Of a stretch of DNA of 11,210 bases, positions 1-6,931 are shown piece after piece. A program made the translations under genes and the position numbers. The first letter of the stretch is position 1; each line of letters starts with the position of its first letter. This DNA comes from Streptosporangiaceae bacterium (GTDB lineage: Bacteria > Actinomycetota > Actinomycetes > Streptosporangiales > Streptosporangiaceae). The notes under the pieces are model-generated. The model had not been told where the DNA came from and did no database searches. It was given only the letters and a program-made list of their open reading frames with translations. The stretch lies in contig JASHXW010000363.1 in assembly GCA_030043395.1 (NCBI GenBank), positions 1 through 11,210 on the forward strand, given 5' to 3'.

Positions 1-59
1 GATGCCCGGCTGCGGTCGGCGAGCAGTGCCGCCACGCCGGCGAGGTTCTCCGCCGTCAT
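1..59 (-). CDS. Winged-helix (ArsR-like) transcriptional regulator, N-terminal 19 codons only
   Basis: Reading leftward from the ATG at 59, the window holds MTAENLAGVAALLADRSRA before it ends. The LAxxAALLADRSRA pattern is what ArsR-family and related winged-helix repressors show in helix 1, just before the DNA-binding region. An AGGA ribosome-binding site lies 8 nt upstream of the ATG, which supports the start. The gene is divergent from the aminotransferase gene at 241, so it could control it across the 181-bp gap; that is inference. With only 19 residues the family call is tentative, and the rest of the gene lies outside the window. Confidence 0.55.
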   Translation of the reverse strand, partial: MTAENLAGVAALLADRSRA

Positions 60-161
60 GCCGTCAATCCTGAGCCACCAACGTAACGGCGGCCGCCGAA
101 GTGTCGCCTGAGCGCGAGCTGATGGCGGCTTTCGCGTCCCGCGGCGCCTGCTTGCCGGGGT

Positions 162-189
162 TTGCGGCGTGTTCGCCCGCCGCTACCAT
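162..189 (+). promoter_or_regulatory. Candidate promoter of the aminotransferase gene
   Basis: A -10-like TACCAT at 184-189 lies 16 bp after a weak -35-like TTGCGG at 162-167. Transcription would begin near 196, giving a leader of about 45 nt before the GTG at 241. The match to sigma-70 consensus is partial, so this is only a candidate. Confidence 0.3.
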
Positions 190-215
190 CGACCTGACCT
201 GCGAGGACCGCACAG

Positions 216-228
216 TCATGAACCATGA
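216..228. repeat. Short inverted repeat next to the ribosome-binding site
   Basis: TCATG (216-220) and CATGA (224-228) form a perfect inverted repeat around a 3-bp centre, immediately before the GGAG ribosome-binding site (231-234) of the GTG start at 241. It could be a small operator or a weak hairpin in the leader. Five-base arms also occur by chance, so the call is weak. Confidence 0.25.
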
Positions 229-240
229 TCGGAGTAACCG

Positions 241-1959
241 GTGACCACGCTGCTTGAGCGGATCAGGAACGGGATCATCGGCGAAGGCGAGGTGCTCGAC
301 GGTCCGTACGGGCCGCGGCGGATCACCTACGCCGACTACACGGCATCGGGACGCTCGCTTGACTTCATCGAGGACGTGATCCGCGAGCAGATACTGCCGA
401 CCTACGCGAACACTCACACTGAGAGCTCGGGCACCGGCCTGGCCACCGGCCGACTGCGTGAGGACGCCCGCCGGATCATCCGCGACGCGGTCGGCGGCTC
501 GATGGACGACCTGGTGATCTTCTGCGGGTCCGGTGCGACGGCAGCGGTCAGCAAGCTGATCGGGATACTCGAGCTGCGCATACCGTCCGGACTGGACGAG
601 CGATTCGACCTGAGTGCGGCCATCCCGCCGCAGCAGCGCCCGGTCGTGTTCGTCGGCCCGTACGAGCACCACTCCAACGAGCTGCCATGGCGCGAGTCGA
701 TCGCCGACGTGGTCCCGATCGGGGCGAACGCGGACGGTCACGTGGATCTCGACGAACTGGACGCCCAGCTCACGAAGTACGCCGGCCGGCCGCTGCTGAT
801 CGGCAGTTTCTCCGCCGCCTCCAACGTGACCGGCATCTTGTCCGACGCTGACGCGATTGCCGCGTTGCTGCACTCCCACGGCGCCCTGTCGATGTGGGAC
901 TACGCCGCTGCCGCGCCGTACGTGCCGATCAGGGTGGGCGAGTCCGAGCCTGGTGCCGGAGATCACAAGGACGCCGTGTTCCTCTCGCCGCACAAGTTCG
1001 TCGGCGGGCCGCAGACCCCTGGAGTCCTCGTCATCCGCAGCGAGCTCGTGCGCAACCACGTGCCGACCGTCCCGGGCGGCGGCACCGTCGCGTTCGTCGA
1101 CCCGATCGGCCACCGCTACCTGGACGACCCGGTCGCACGGGAGGAGGGCGGGACGCCGGCCATCGTGGAGTCGATCAGGGCTGGGCTTGTCTTCGCCCTT
1201 AAGGAGGCGGTTGGCACCGAGGTGATCCGGGCCAGCGAGGAACGGCTGTGGAAGCGCGCGATGGAGCGCTGGTCGGAGCACCCCCGCATCGAGGTGCTCG
1301 GCAATCCGCAGGCCAGGCGGCTGTCGATCGTCTCGCTGCGGATCAGGCACGGCGAGCGCTACCTGCACCACAACTATGTCGTGGCGCTGCTCAATGACCT
1401 CTTCGGCATCCAGTCGCGTGGCGGCTGTTTCTGCGCCGGCCCCTACGGGCATCGCCTGCTGGCGATCGATTCAGCGAGGTCGGTTGCGTTCCGGAACCAG
1501 GTCGGGCACGGTTGCGGCGGCATCAAGCCTGGCTGGACCCGGATCAACTTCAACTACTTCATTTCCGACACCGTGGCCGATTACCTCATCGCGGCGGTAA
1601 TCGCGATCGCGACCGGCGGGCACCGGCTCCTCGGCGACTACCGGTTCGATCCGGAGAGCGGGCTGTGGAGCCACCGCGGAACGAGCCCTCGGCCGCCGCT
1701 GCGCCTAGCCGACCTGCGCTATGACCTCGACGGCAACCTGACCGCGCCGACGCGCCGGGCGCAAGCTGGCGAGGACGCGCTCGCCGGCTACCTGAGCGAG
1801 GCAGCCGAGCTCATGGCGGCCAGGTCAGATGAGGTCACCGACGGCCCGACCGGGCTTGAGGAACAATTCGAGGCCCTGCGCTGGTTCACGCTGCCGCCAG
1901 CGTGCCTGGAGCCGGCCGGCGTGGGCTCGTCGCCCGGCTCGGGGTACGAAGGGCAGTAG
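241..1959 (+). CDS. Class-V aminotransferase / cysteine-desulfurase-like PLP enzyme
   Basis: This 572-aa protein is a fold-type I PLP enzyme of the class-V aminotransferase group (the group with NifS/SufS cysteine desulfurases and kynureninase). The visible PLP site is complete. EHHSN (142-146) supplies the His that stacks on the ring, SMWDYAAAAP (217-226) the Asp220 that pairs with the pyridine nitrogen, and SPHKFVGG (249-256) the Schiff-base Lys252. GGTPAI (303-308) is also typical. At the place where SufS enzymes carry the catalytic Cys loop it has RGGCFCAGPYGH (393-404), with Cys396 and Cys398. It is longer than SufS/NifS (about 400 aa); the extra length is a C-terminal region after about residue 460 that I do not recognise. 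The GTG start follows GGAG by 6 nt. The next gene starts 33 bp downstream, so they are probably one operon. Substrate unknown: sulfur transfer from cysteine or another beta/gamma elimination is possible. Confidence 0.85.
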   Translation: MTTLLERIRNGIIGEGEVLDGPYGPRRITYADYTASGRSLDFIEDVIREQILPTYANTHTESSGTGLATGRLREDARRIIRDAVGGSMDDLVIFCGSGATAAVSKLIGILELRIPSGLDERFDLSAAIPPQQRPVVFVGPYEHHSNELPWRESIADVVPIGANADGHVDLDELDAQLTKYAGRPLLIGSFSAASNVTGILSDADAIAALLHSHGALSMWDYAAAAPYVPIRVGESEPGAGDHKDAVFLSPHKFVGGPQTPGVLVIRSELVRNHVPTVPGGGTVAFVDPIGHRYLDDPVAREEGGTPAIVESIRAGLVFALKEAVGTEVIRASEERLWKRAMERWSEHPRIEVLGNPQARRLSIVSLRIRHGERYLHHNYVVALLNDLFGIQSRGGCFCAGPYGHRLLAIDSARSVAFRNQVGHGCGGIKPGWTRINFNYFISDTVADYLIAAVIAIATGGHRLLGDYRFDPESGLWSHRGTSPRPPLRLADLRYDLDGNLTAPTRRAQAGEDALAGYLSEAAELMAARSDEVTDGPTGLEEQFEALRWFTLPPACLEPAGVGSSPGSGYEGQ

Positions 1960-1992
1960 CGCTAGAGCCGACGAGCAAGGGAGGCTGCGCCG

Positions 1993-2340
1993 ATGACGGC
2001 CAGCATGCATGTCGATCCGAGTGTCCCGCCGAGCGGGCCAGGCTGCGTCGAGTGCCTGGACTCCGACGGCTGGTGGTTCCACCTGCGCCGATGCGCCGAG
2101 TGCGGGCACATTGGCTGCTGCGACACCTCGCCGTCGCAGCACGCGAGCGCGCACGCGGCCAGCACCGGGCACCCCATCATCCGCAGCTATGAGCCAGGCG
2201 AGGACTGGTACTGGGATTACGAGAGCCAGCAGTTCGCCGACGGCCCGGATCTCGCGCCGCCTGAGCATCATCCGCTGGACCAGCCGACCCCTGGGCCGGC
2301 CGGCAAGGTGCCACGCGACTGGCAGCGTCACCTCAACTAG
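1993..2340 (+). CDS. UBP-type zinc-finger protein
   Basis: This 115-aa protein is almost entirely one ZnF-UBP domain. Visible ligands are CVEC, CAECGHIGCC, and the His run in QHASAHAASTGHP, followed by the RSYEPGEDWYW segment typical of this fold. In eukaryotes the domain binds the free C-terminus of ubiquitin (USP5, HDAC6). Bacterial single-domain copies are common in actinomycetes and their ligand is not known; a free C-terminal Gly-Gly of another protein would be a reasonable guess. A strong ribosome-binding site, AAGGGAGG, ends 8 nt before the ATG. It lies 33 bp after the PLP enzyme and is probably co-transcribed with it. Its stop codon is 18 bp from that of the opposing GST-like gene, with no obvious terminator between them. 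Confidence 0.88.
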   Translation: MTASMHVDPSVPPSGPGCVECLDSDGWWFHLRRCAECGHIGCCDTSPSQHASAHAASTGHPIIRSYEPGEDWYWDYESQQFADGPDLAPPEHHPLDQPTPGPAGKVPRDWQRHLN

Positions 2341-2358
2341 CCCGGCGGCGGGGTCGCG

Positions 2359-3372
2359 TCAGTCGAGCACCTCGCGGCCGTGCGGGCTGTCCCAGTCAAG
2401 CAGGGGTCCTTCGGGGACGATGCGGCTCGGGTTCAGGTGCGAGTGGGTCATGAAGTAGTGCCGCTTGATGTGGTCGAAGCTCGTGGTCTCACGGAAGGCT
2501 GGCCGGCTGTACAGGTCGCGCGCGTAGCCCCACAAGGCCGGGTAGTCGGTCAGCCGCCGGATGCTGGTCTTGAAGTGCGAGTAGTAGACCGAGTCGAACC
2601 TGGCCAGCGTGACCCAGAGCCGCACGTCGGCCTCGGTCAGCGCGTCGCCGACCAGGTAGCGGCGGCTGGTCAGCCGCTCCTCCAGCTCGTCCAGCGTCCG
2701 GAAGAGCGGAACCAGCGCCTCGTGGTACGCCTCTTGCGAGGCCGCGAAGCCGCACCGGTAAACCCCGTTGTTCACCCGCTCGTATACCACGGCGTTGATC
2801 TCGTCGATCTCGCCGCGCAGCCGCTCCGGGTACAGGTCGACCGCCTGATCGGCCCACTGGCCGAACTGGGTGTCCAGGTCGATGGTGATGTCGGGGAAGT
2901 TGTTGCTGACGATCCGGCCGTCCTGCTTGTCCCACAGGACGGGCACCGAGATGTGCCCCTCGTACCCCGGCTCGGTCGCCTCGTAGGCGTCCCGCATGAA
3001 GGCAAAGCCGTTCACCGGGTCCAGGCTCAGCCCAGGGCCCTCGCGGAACGCCCAGCCGCGGCCGTCCCTGATCGGGTCGACGACGCTCAGCGAGATGACC
3101 TCCTGCAGGCCAAGCAGCCTGCGGACGATCGCGGAGCGCTGGGCCCAGGGACACGCCCACGAGATGTACAAGTGATAGCGGCCTGCTTGCGCCGGATAGC
3201 CGCTCGACCCGTCGGCGGTGATCCGGCCGCGGAACGGGTACGGAGCCCGGACGAACTGAGCTGGCGGCTTCGCTCCGGCCGGCCGCTTGTACGCCCCGTA
3301 GTCGCCGTAGGTCTCGAAATCCACGGGCCCCGCACCTTGTGCCGCACCCGCGCGCTCGCTCACAGCAGTCAT
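2359..3372 (-). CDS. Xi-class GST-like protein (glutathionyl-hydroquinone reductase family)
   Basis: This 337-aa protein belongs to the ECM4/YqjG/PcpF family, which reduces thiol conjugates of hydroquinones. The signature active site SWACPWAQR (71-79) is present, with Cys74 as the nucleophile. So are the conserved YERVNNGVYRCGFAASQEAY stretch, the LTEADVRLWVTL helix of the C-terminal GST domain, and RFDSVYYSHFK, which contributes the Tyr residues of the family's substrate pocket. Length fits (about 320-340 aa). One oddity: at the spot where the family has NES, which holds the gamma-glutamyl end of glutathione, this protein reads SNNFPDI. Most actinomycetes make mycothiol rather than glutathione, so a different thiol partner is plausible. 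It is transcribed away from the SDR-like gene; the ATG at 3372 has no good ribosome-binding site and looks leaderless. Confidence 0.88.
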   Translation of the reverse strand: MTAVSERAGAAQGAGPVDFETYGDYGAYKRPAGAKPPAQFVRAPYPFRGRITADGSSGYPAQAGRYHLYISWACPWAQRSAIVRRLLGLQEVISLSVVDPIRDGRGWAFREGPGLSLDPVNGFAFMRDAYEATEPGYEGHISVPVLWDKQDGRIVSNNFPDITIDLDTQFGQWADQAVDLYPERLRGEIDEINAVVYERVNNGVYRCGFAASQEAYHEALVPLFRTLDELEERLTSRRYLVGDALTEADVRLWVTLARFDSVYYSHFKTSIRRLTDYPALWGYARDLYSRPAFRETTSFDHIKRHYFMTHSHLNPSRIVPEGPLLDWDSPHGREVLD

Positions 3373-3378
3373 GGACCC

Positions 3379-3408
3379 AGGCTAACCCGAGGGCATCGTC
3401 CCGGTCAG
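3379..3408 (-). promoter_or_regulatory. Candidate leaderless promoter of the GST-like gene
   Basis: On the minus strand CTGACC (3408-3403) and TAGCCT (3384-3379) are separated by 18 bp, and TAGCCT ends 6 nt before the ATG. That distance puts the expected transcription start at or next to the ATG, as in leaderless actinobacterial transcripts. No purine-rich ribosome-binding site is present, which agrees. Confidence 0.45.
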
Positions 3409-3430
3409 GTCACGCGGGCCACCAGCGATC

Positions 3431-3436
3431 CATACT
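3431..3436 (+). promoter_or_regulatory. Candidate -10 element of the SDR-like gene, possibly leaderless
   Basis: CATACT matches TATAAT at four of six positions and is followed by 7 nt and the ATG at 3444, the geometry of a leaderless start. A weak GAAG at 3437-3440 could instead serve as a poor ribosome-binding site. No convincing -35 is visible upstream; the region near 3408 is shared with the -35 of the divergent gene. Confidence 0.35.
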
Positions 3437-3443
3437 GAAGACC

Positions 3444-4238
3444 ATGGGCGTGGTGCTAGTGACCGGCGGCACGGGCACCTTCGGGAGCAAGCTCGTGCCG
3501 GTGCTCGCTGAACGCGGGCATGAGGTACGGGTGCTGTCGCGCCGTGCGGGCGCAGGCACTCACACCGGGAACCTGACGACGGGCGCCGGGGTGATCCAAG
3601 CGGCCCAGGGCGCCGACCTCGTGGTGCACGCGGCATCGGACACGCGGTCGGCCAGGGGTATCGGCCGGCACGATCCCGAGCAGACCAGGCAGCTGCTCGC
3701 CGCGATCTCCGGCGTCCGCCACCTGCTCTACATCTCGATCGTCGGCATCGACGCGATCCCGTACGGCTACTACAAGTCCAAGCTGGCCTGCGAAGGGCTA
3801 ATCCAGGCGAGCGGCGTGCCATACACGATCCTGCGCTCAACCCAGTTCCACGAGCTGATCGCCATGGTGCTGCGCTATGCCACCAAGCCGCCCGTCACGT
3901 TGCTGCCGCTGAACCTGGTGTTCCAGAGCGTTGCCGCTGCCGAGGCGGCGAGCAGGGCGGCCTACCTGCTCGACGCCGAGCCGGCCGGCCTGGCACCCGA
4001 CTTCGGCGGCCCTGAGATTCTCACTGCCAGGCAGATGCTCGACGAGTGGCGGGCGCAGCGCGGCGGGCCCAGGGTCGTGGCAAACCTGCGCTGGCGCGGC
4101 AGCACGTACCGGGGCTTCGTTCAGGGCCGCAACACCTGCCCAGACCACCGCGATGGCCGGCTGACCTGGGCGCAGTACCTGCGCGCCGGGCCAGCCGACG
4201 CCGCAGGTCAGCCATCCGGCGAAGATCGGGCAAGGTAA
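3444..4238 (+). CDS. SDR-type NAD(P)-binding protein (NmrA-like)
   Basis: This 264-aa protein is an atypical short-chain dehydrogenase/reductase. The nucleotide-binding motif GGTGTFG lies at 8-14, right after the first beta strand MGVVLVT. RVLSRRAG (29-36) fits the end of strand 2, where an Arg often selects NADP. DLVVHAASDT is strand 4, and YGYYK (107-111) gives a YxxxK pair. Overall it resembles NmrA/YbjT-like NAD(P)H-binding proteins, whose members range from redox sensors to reductases; the substrate is unknown. The ATG at 3444 is chosen because the protein fold begins there. Upstream in-frame codons (from 3339) would overlap the start of the opposite gene and encode no fold. The last 20 or so residues are low complexity. 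Confidence 0.82.
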   Translation: MGVVLVTGGTGTFGSKLVPVLAERGHEVRVLSRRAGAGTHTGNLTTGAGVIQAAQGADLVVHAASDTRSARGIGRHDPEQTRQLLAAISGVRHLLYISIVGIDAIPYGYYKSKLACEGLIQASGVPYTILRSTQFHELIAMVLRYATKPPVTLLPLNLVFQSVAAAEAASRAAYLLDAEPAGLAPDFGGPEILTARQMLDEWRAQRGGPRVVANLRWRGSTYRGFVQGRNTCPDHRDGRLTWAQYLRAGPADAAGQPSGEDRAR

Positions 4239-4268
4239 ACCGCAGGCGTCCGGAGGGCATCAGCCCGC

Positions 4269-4298
4269 GAAATATAGTTAGCGAAGGAAATAAGTTAG
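4269..4298 (+). promoter_or_regulatory. AT-rich direct repeat and -10 element upstream of the MFS gene
   Basis: GAAATATAGTTAG (4269-4281) and GAAATAAGTTAG (4287-4298) are two copies of one sequence differing by a single-base insertion. They stand out strongly as AT-rich in this genome. TATAGT (4273-4278), inside the first copy, matches TATAAT at five of six positions and could be the -10, giving a leader of about 70 nt. Two tandem sites over a promoter in front of a drug-exporter-type gene suggest a repressor such as a MarR- or TetR-family protein; no such gene is in the window next to it. Confidence 0.5.
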
Positions 4299-4357
4299 GC
4301 TGGCTGCCGGTTCAGACTGTCACCGACTACTAGATGCACCAGTGAGGCGTTGCGTTC

Positions 4358-6154
4358 GTGGCTACCAGAGATCCCAGGCATGGCGACGAGGGCGGGGGGA
4401 TTGCCTCGGCCACCGAGTTGACCGACGACGGCAAGCGCGGGATACGCGGAGCGCATTACAAGTGGGTGGCGCTGTCCAACACCACGCTCGGCATGCTCGC
4501 GGCGACGGTCAACGCCTCGATCGTGATCATCTCGCTGCCTGCGATCTTCCGCGGCATCCACCTGGATCCGCTCACCTCGAGCAACGTCAGCTACCTGCTG
4601 TGGATGCTGATGGGCTACCTGGTGGTCTCCGCCGTCCTGGTCGTGACGCTCGGGCGCCTGGGCGACATCTTCGGCCGGGTCAGGATGTACAACATTGGCT
4701 TCACGGTCTTCGCGCTCGGCGCGCTGATGCTGCCGTTCGACCCGTACAAGGGCCCGGCTGGCGCGCTGTGGCTGATCGGCTGGCGAATCCTGCAGGCCGT
4801 GGGCGGCGCGATGCTGATGGCCAACTCCCCCGCCATCCTGACCGACGCGTTCCCGTTCAACCAGCGCGGCATGGCGATGGGCATCAATCAGGTGGCCGGC
4901 ATCTCCGGCCAGTTCATCGGCCTGATCCTGGGCGGCATCCTGGCGGCGATCGACTGGCGCCTGGTGTTCCTCGTCTCGGTCCCGATCGGCATCGGCGGCG
5001 CGATCTGGTCATACCTGAGCCTGCGCGAGATCGGCGCCAGGACACCAGCGAAGATCGACTGGCTGGGCAACATCACCTTCGCCGTCGGCCTGATCGCGCT
5101 GCTTACCGGCATCACGTACGGCATCCAGCCCTACGGCGGGCACTCGATGGGCTGGACCAGCCCGACGGTGCTCACCGGCCTGATCGGCGGCGTGGCGCTG
5201 CTCGTGTTGTTCTGCTTCATCGAGCTGCGCGTTGACAAGCCGATGTTCGACCTGCGGCTGCTGAAGATCAGGTCCTTCTCCACCGGGGCGTCGGCGGCGC
5301 TGCTCGCGTCGATCTCGCGCGGCGGCATGCAGTTCATGCTGATCATCTGGCTGCAGGGCATCTGGCTGGTGCTGCACGGGTACGCGTTCATCGACACGCC
5401 GCTGTGGTCGGGCATCTACCTGCTTCCGCTGACCGGCGGGTTCCTGATCGCGGGGCCGCTGTCGGGGTACCTGTCGGACAAGTTCGGCGCGCGGTTCTTC
5501 GCCTCTGGCGGCCTGCTCTTGTCGGCTGCCGCGTTTGTCGGGCTGATCTTCCTCCCGGTGGACTTCAGCTACGGCTGGTTCGCGGCGCTGATCTTCCTGT
5601 CCGGAGCTGGCATGGGCCTGTTCTCCGCGCCGAATGCGGCAGCGGTGATGAACAGCGTGCCGCCCAACCAGCGCGGCGCAGCTTCCGGCATGCTCGCCAC
5701 GTTCACCAACTCCGGCTTCGTCCTGTCCATCGGCATCTTCTTCTCGCTGATGATCGCCGGCCTGGCGTCCACCCTGCCGACCACGCTGACCAGCGGGCTG
5801 CACCGGCAGGGAGTGCCACTGCCGATCGCGCATCAGATCGGGTCGCTGCCGCCCGTGGGCAGCCTGTTCTCCGCCTTCCTCGGCTATAACCCGGTGCACA
5901 CCCTGCTGGCCCCGACGGGCGTGCTGGCTCACCTGCCCGCGCACAGCAGGCACGTGCTGATCGGCAGGCAGTTCTTCCCGAGCCTGATCTCCGGCCCGTT
6001 CCACCACGGCCTCGTGATCGTCTTCGCCATGGCCGCGTCGGTGCTGGTGATCGCCGCGATCCTGGCGCTGCGCCACGGCGGTACCGACCTGGTCAAGGAG
6101 CGCGCGGCAGCGGAGAGCGCCAAGGCGGAGAACGCCAAGGCGATGCAGACCTGA
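4358..6154 (+). CDS. MFS transporter, DHA2 (14-helix) family exporter
   Basis: This 598-aa integral membrane protein belongs to the proton-driven drug:H+ antiporter DHA2 group (the QacA/EmrB type). About 45 cytoplasmic residues precede helix 1. VNASIVIISLPAIF (51-64) sits where DHA2 proteins have LDxTIVNVALP; the usual helix-1 Asp is Asn here. Motif A is clear as GRLGDIFGRVRM (99-110), and a second copy is LSDKFGARF in the C-terminal half. QFIGLILGGIL (185-195) lies in the motif C position. About 80 hydrophilic and mixed residues, including SLPPVGSLFSAFLG, form a long loop before the last helix, which makes the protein longer than most family members. The GTG at 4358 follows GTGAGG (4342-4347) by 10 nt. 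Likely role: export of a toxic small molecule from the cytoplasm; substrate unknown. Confidence 0.92.
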   Translation: MATRDPRHGDEGGGIASATELTDDGKRGIRGAHYKWVALSNTTLGMLAATVNASIVIISLPAIFRGIHLDPLTSSNVSYLLWMLMGYLVVSAVLVVTLGRLGDIFGRVRMYNIGFTVFALGALMLPFDPYKGPAGALWLIGWRILQAVGGAMLMANSPAILTDAFPFNQRGMAMGINQVAGISGQFIGLILGGILAAIDWRLVFLVSVPIGIGGAIWSYLSLREIGARTPAKIDWLGNITFAVGLIALLTGITYGIQPYGGHSMGWTSPTVLTGLIGGVALLVLFCFIELRVDKPMFDLRLLKIRSFSTGASAALLASISRGGMQFMLIIWLQGIWLVLHGYAFIDTPLWSGIYLLPLTGGFLIAGPLSGYLSDKFGARFFASGGLLLSAAAFVGLIFLPVDFSYGWFAALIFLSGAGMGLFSAPNAAAVMNSVPPNQRGAASGMLATFTNSGFVLSIGIFFSLMIAGLASTLPTTLTSGLHRQGVPLPIAHQIGSLPPVGSLFSAFLGYNPVHTLLAPTGVLAHLPAHSRHVLIGRQFFPSLISGPFHHGLVIVFAMAASVLVIAAILALRHGGTDLVKERAAAESAKAENAKAMQT

Positions 6155-6158
6155 TCGA

Positions 6159-6201
6159 GCCGCCGGCGGCGGAAGGACTTGGCAGTTACGTGTCGCTGCC
6201 A
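6159..6201 (+). terminator. Possible hairpins after the MFS gene
   Basis: Just after the stop codon there is a perfect 12-bp GC palindrome, GCCGCCGGCGGC (6159-6170), and then TGGCAG (6180-6185) pairing with CTGCCA (6196-6201) over a 10-nt loop. No T-run follows. Actinobacterial terminators often lack one, so this may end the MFS transcript, but neither stem is strong evidence. Confidence 0.3.
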
Positions 6202-6242
6202 GCACGAACTCTTGCCGCAATGACCTGCCCAGCGCAACTAGG

Positions 6243-6276
6243 GCGTAACGTTCAGTTCACTTGTTACGCGTAACAT
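6243..6276 (+). promoter_or_regulatory. 14-bp palindromic operator overlapping a leaderless promoter
   Basis: TGTTACGCGTAACA (6262-6275) is a perfect palindrome. An extra half-site, GCGTAAC, occurs in direct orientation at 6243-6249, 25 bp from the copy at 6268-6274. The -10-like TAACAT (6271-6276) overlaps the right arm and ends 6 nt before the GTG at 6283, so transcription should begin at the start codon. A protein bound to the palindrome would block RNA polymerase directly. The binding protein is unknown; the neighbouring Zn-ribbon product itself is one candidate (inference). Confidence 0.6.
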
Positions 6277-6282
6277 GACTTC

Positions 6283-6927
6283 GTGCTGGACACGAGGACC
6301 TGCGAGCAGTGCGGCCAGGAGTTCGCGCCGCGCCGCGAGCACGCCAGGTTCTGCTCCGCGCGCTGCCGGGTGACATGGAACCGCGAGAACTCCGGCGACC
6401 GGGCGTCCGAGGGCAGCGCGCTTGACTGGTCGGTCACGGCCATGAAGGACGCCACCGGACGGCTCCCTAAGGTTCGGGCGACGGACCGGGCTCGCGCGTT
6501 CGCCGTGATCAGCGAAGCGGTGTGGTGGGTGACCATCGTCGACGGCACGCTCGTGCGCTATCACCCGGATGCTTATGACTCGGTCCTGGCCGGCCGCGAC
6601 CCGGACGAGCGCCAGCTCATCGAGGACACGCTCGCGGGGCTGCGTTTCGTCAGGAACCGGATGGGCGTCCAGATCGATCACGTCGACTTCATCGCGCTCG
6701 CGACTGGCGAGTGCTGCCAGAGCGCTGGCAAGTACGAGATCGAGAACTGGCGGTGGACTTCGGTGCCTGAGCCCGCGCTCTCCGAGCTACCGCCGCGCAG
6801 CCAGGCGTGGGAGGAGTCCAGGTACCGCGCGTATCAAAGTGAGCTCGCCGGCCACGCGGTCTCGGAGACCCTGGGACGGGTGAGCGCCTTCCTCCAGCTC
6901 GCCGCCGATCAGGCTGCCAGCAGCTGA
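6283..6927 (+). CDS. Conserved actinobacterial protein with N-terminal zinc ribbon
   Basis: This 214-aa protein starts with a four-cysteine zinc-ribbon: CEQC (7-10) and CSARC (24-28), separated by a basic stretch, FAPRREHARF. A Trp- and charge-rich domain of about 180 residues with no known catalytic motif follows (AVISEAVWWVTIVDGTLVRYHP is its most distinctive part, just after residue 65). It then runs through RFVRNRMGVQIDHVDF to RSQAWEESRYRAYQSELAGH near the C-terminus. I recall the same layout in uncharacterised actinomycete proteins but know of no assigned function. The ribbon could bind nucleic acid or protein. There is no ribosome-binding site before the GTG; the start is supported by the leaderless promoter and by the ribbon beginning within six residues. 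Its stop lies 4 bp from that of the opposing decarboxylase. Confidence 0.78.
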   Translation: MLDTRTCEQCGQEFAPRREHARFCSARCRVTWNRENSGDRASEGSALDWSVTAMKDATGRLPKVRATDRARAFAVISEAVWWVTIVDGTLVRYHPDAYDSVLAGRDPDERQLIEDTLAGLRFVRNRMGVQIDHVDFIALATGECCQSAGKYEIENWRWTSVPEPALSELPPRSQAWEESRYRAYQSELAGHAVSETLGRVSAFLQLAADQAASS

Positions 6928-6931
6928 CTGC

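Noticed and set aside
64..1452. 462-aa leftward open frame opposite the aminotransferase
   Set aside because: Arg- and Asp-rich sequence with no fold motifs, fully antisense to a gene with a complete PLP site; a by-product of high GC.
2380..3438. 352-aa rightward open frame opposite the GST-like gene
   Set aside because: No recognisable domain, and the minus strand encodes intact CPWA and GST-C motifs.
4342..5235. 297-aa frame overlapping the start of the MFS gene in another frame
   Set aside because: His/Arg-rich translation without membrane segments; the MFS frame has motif A and the helices.
5009..6220. 403-aa leftward open frame opposite the MFS gene
   Set aside because: Gln-, Arg- and Asp-rich shadow of hydrophobic codons on the other strand.
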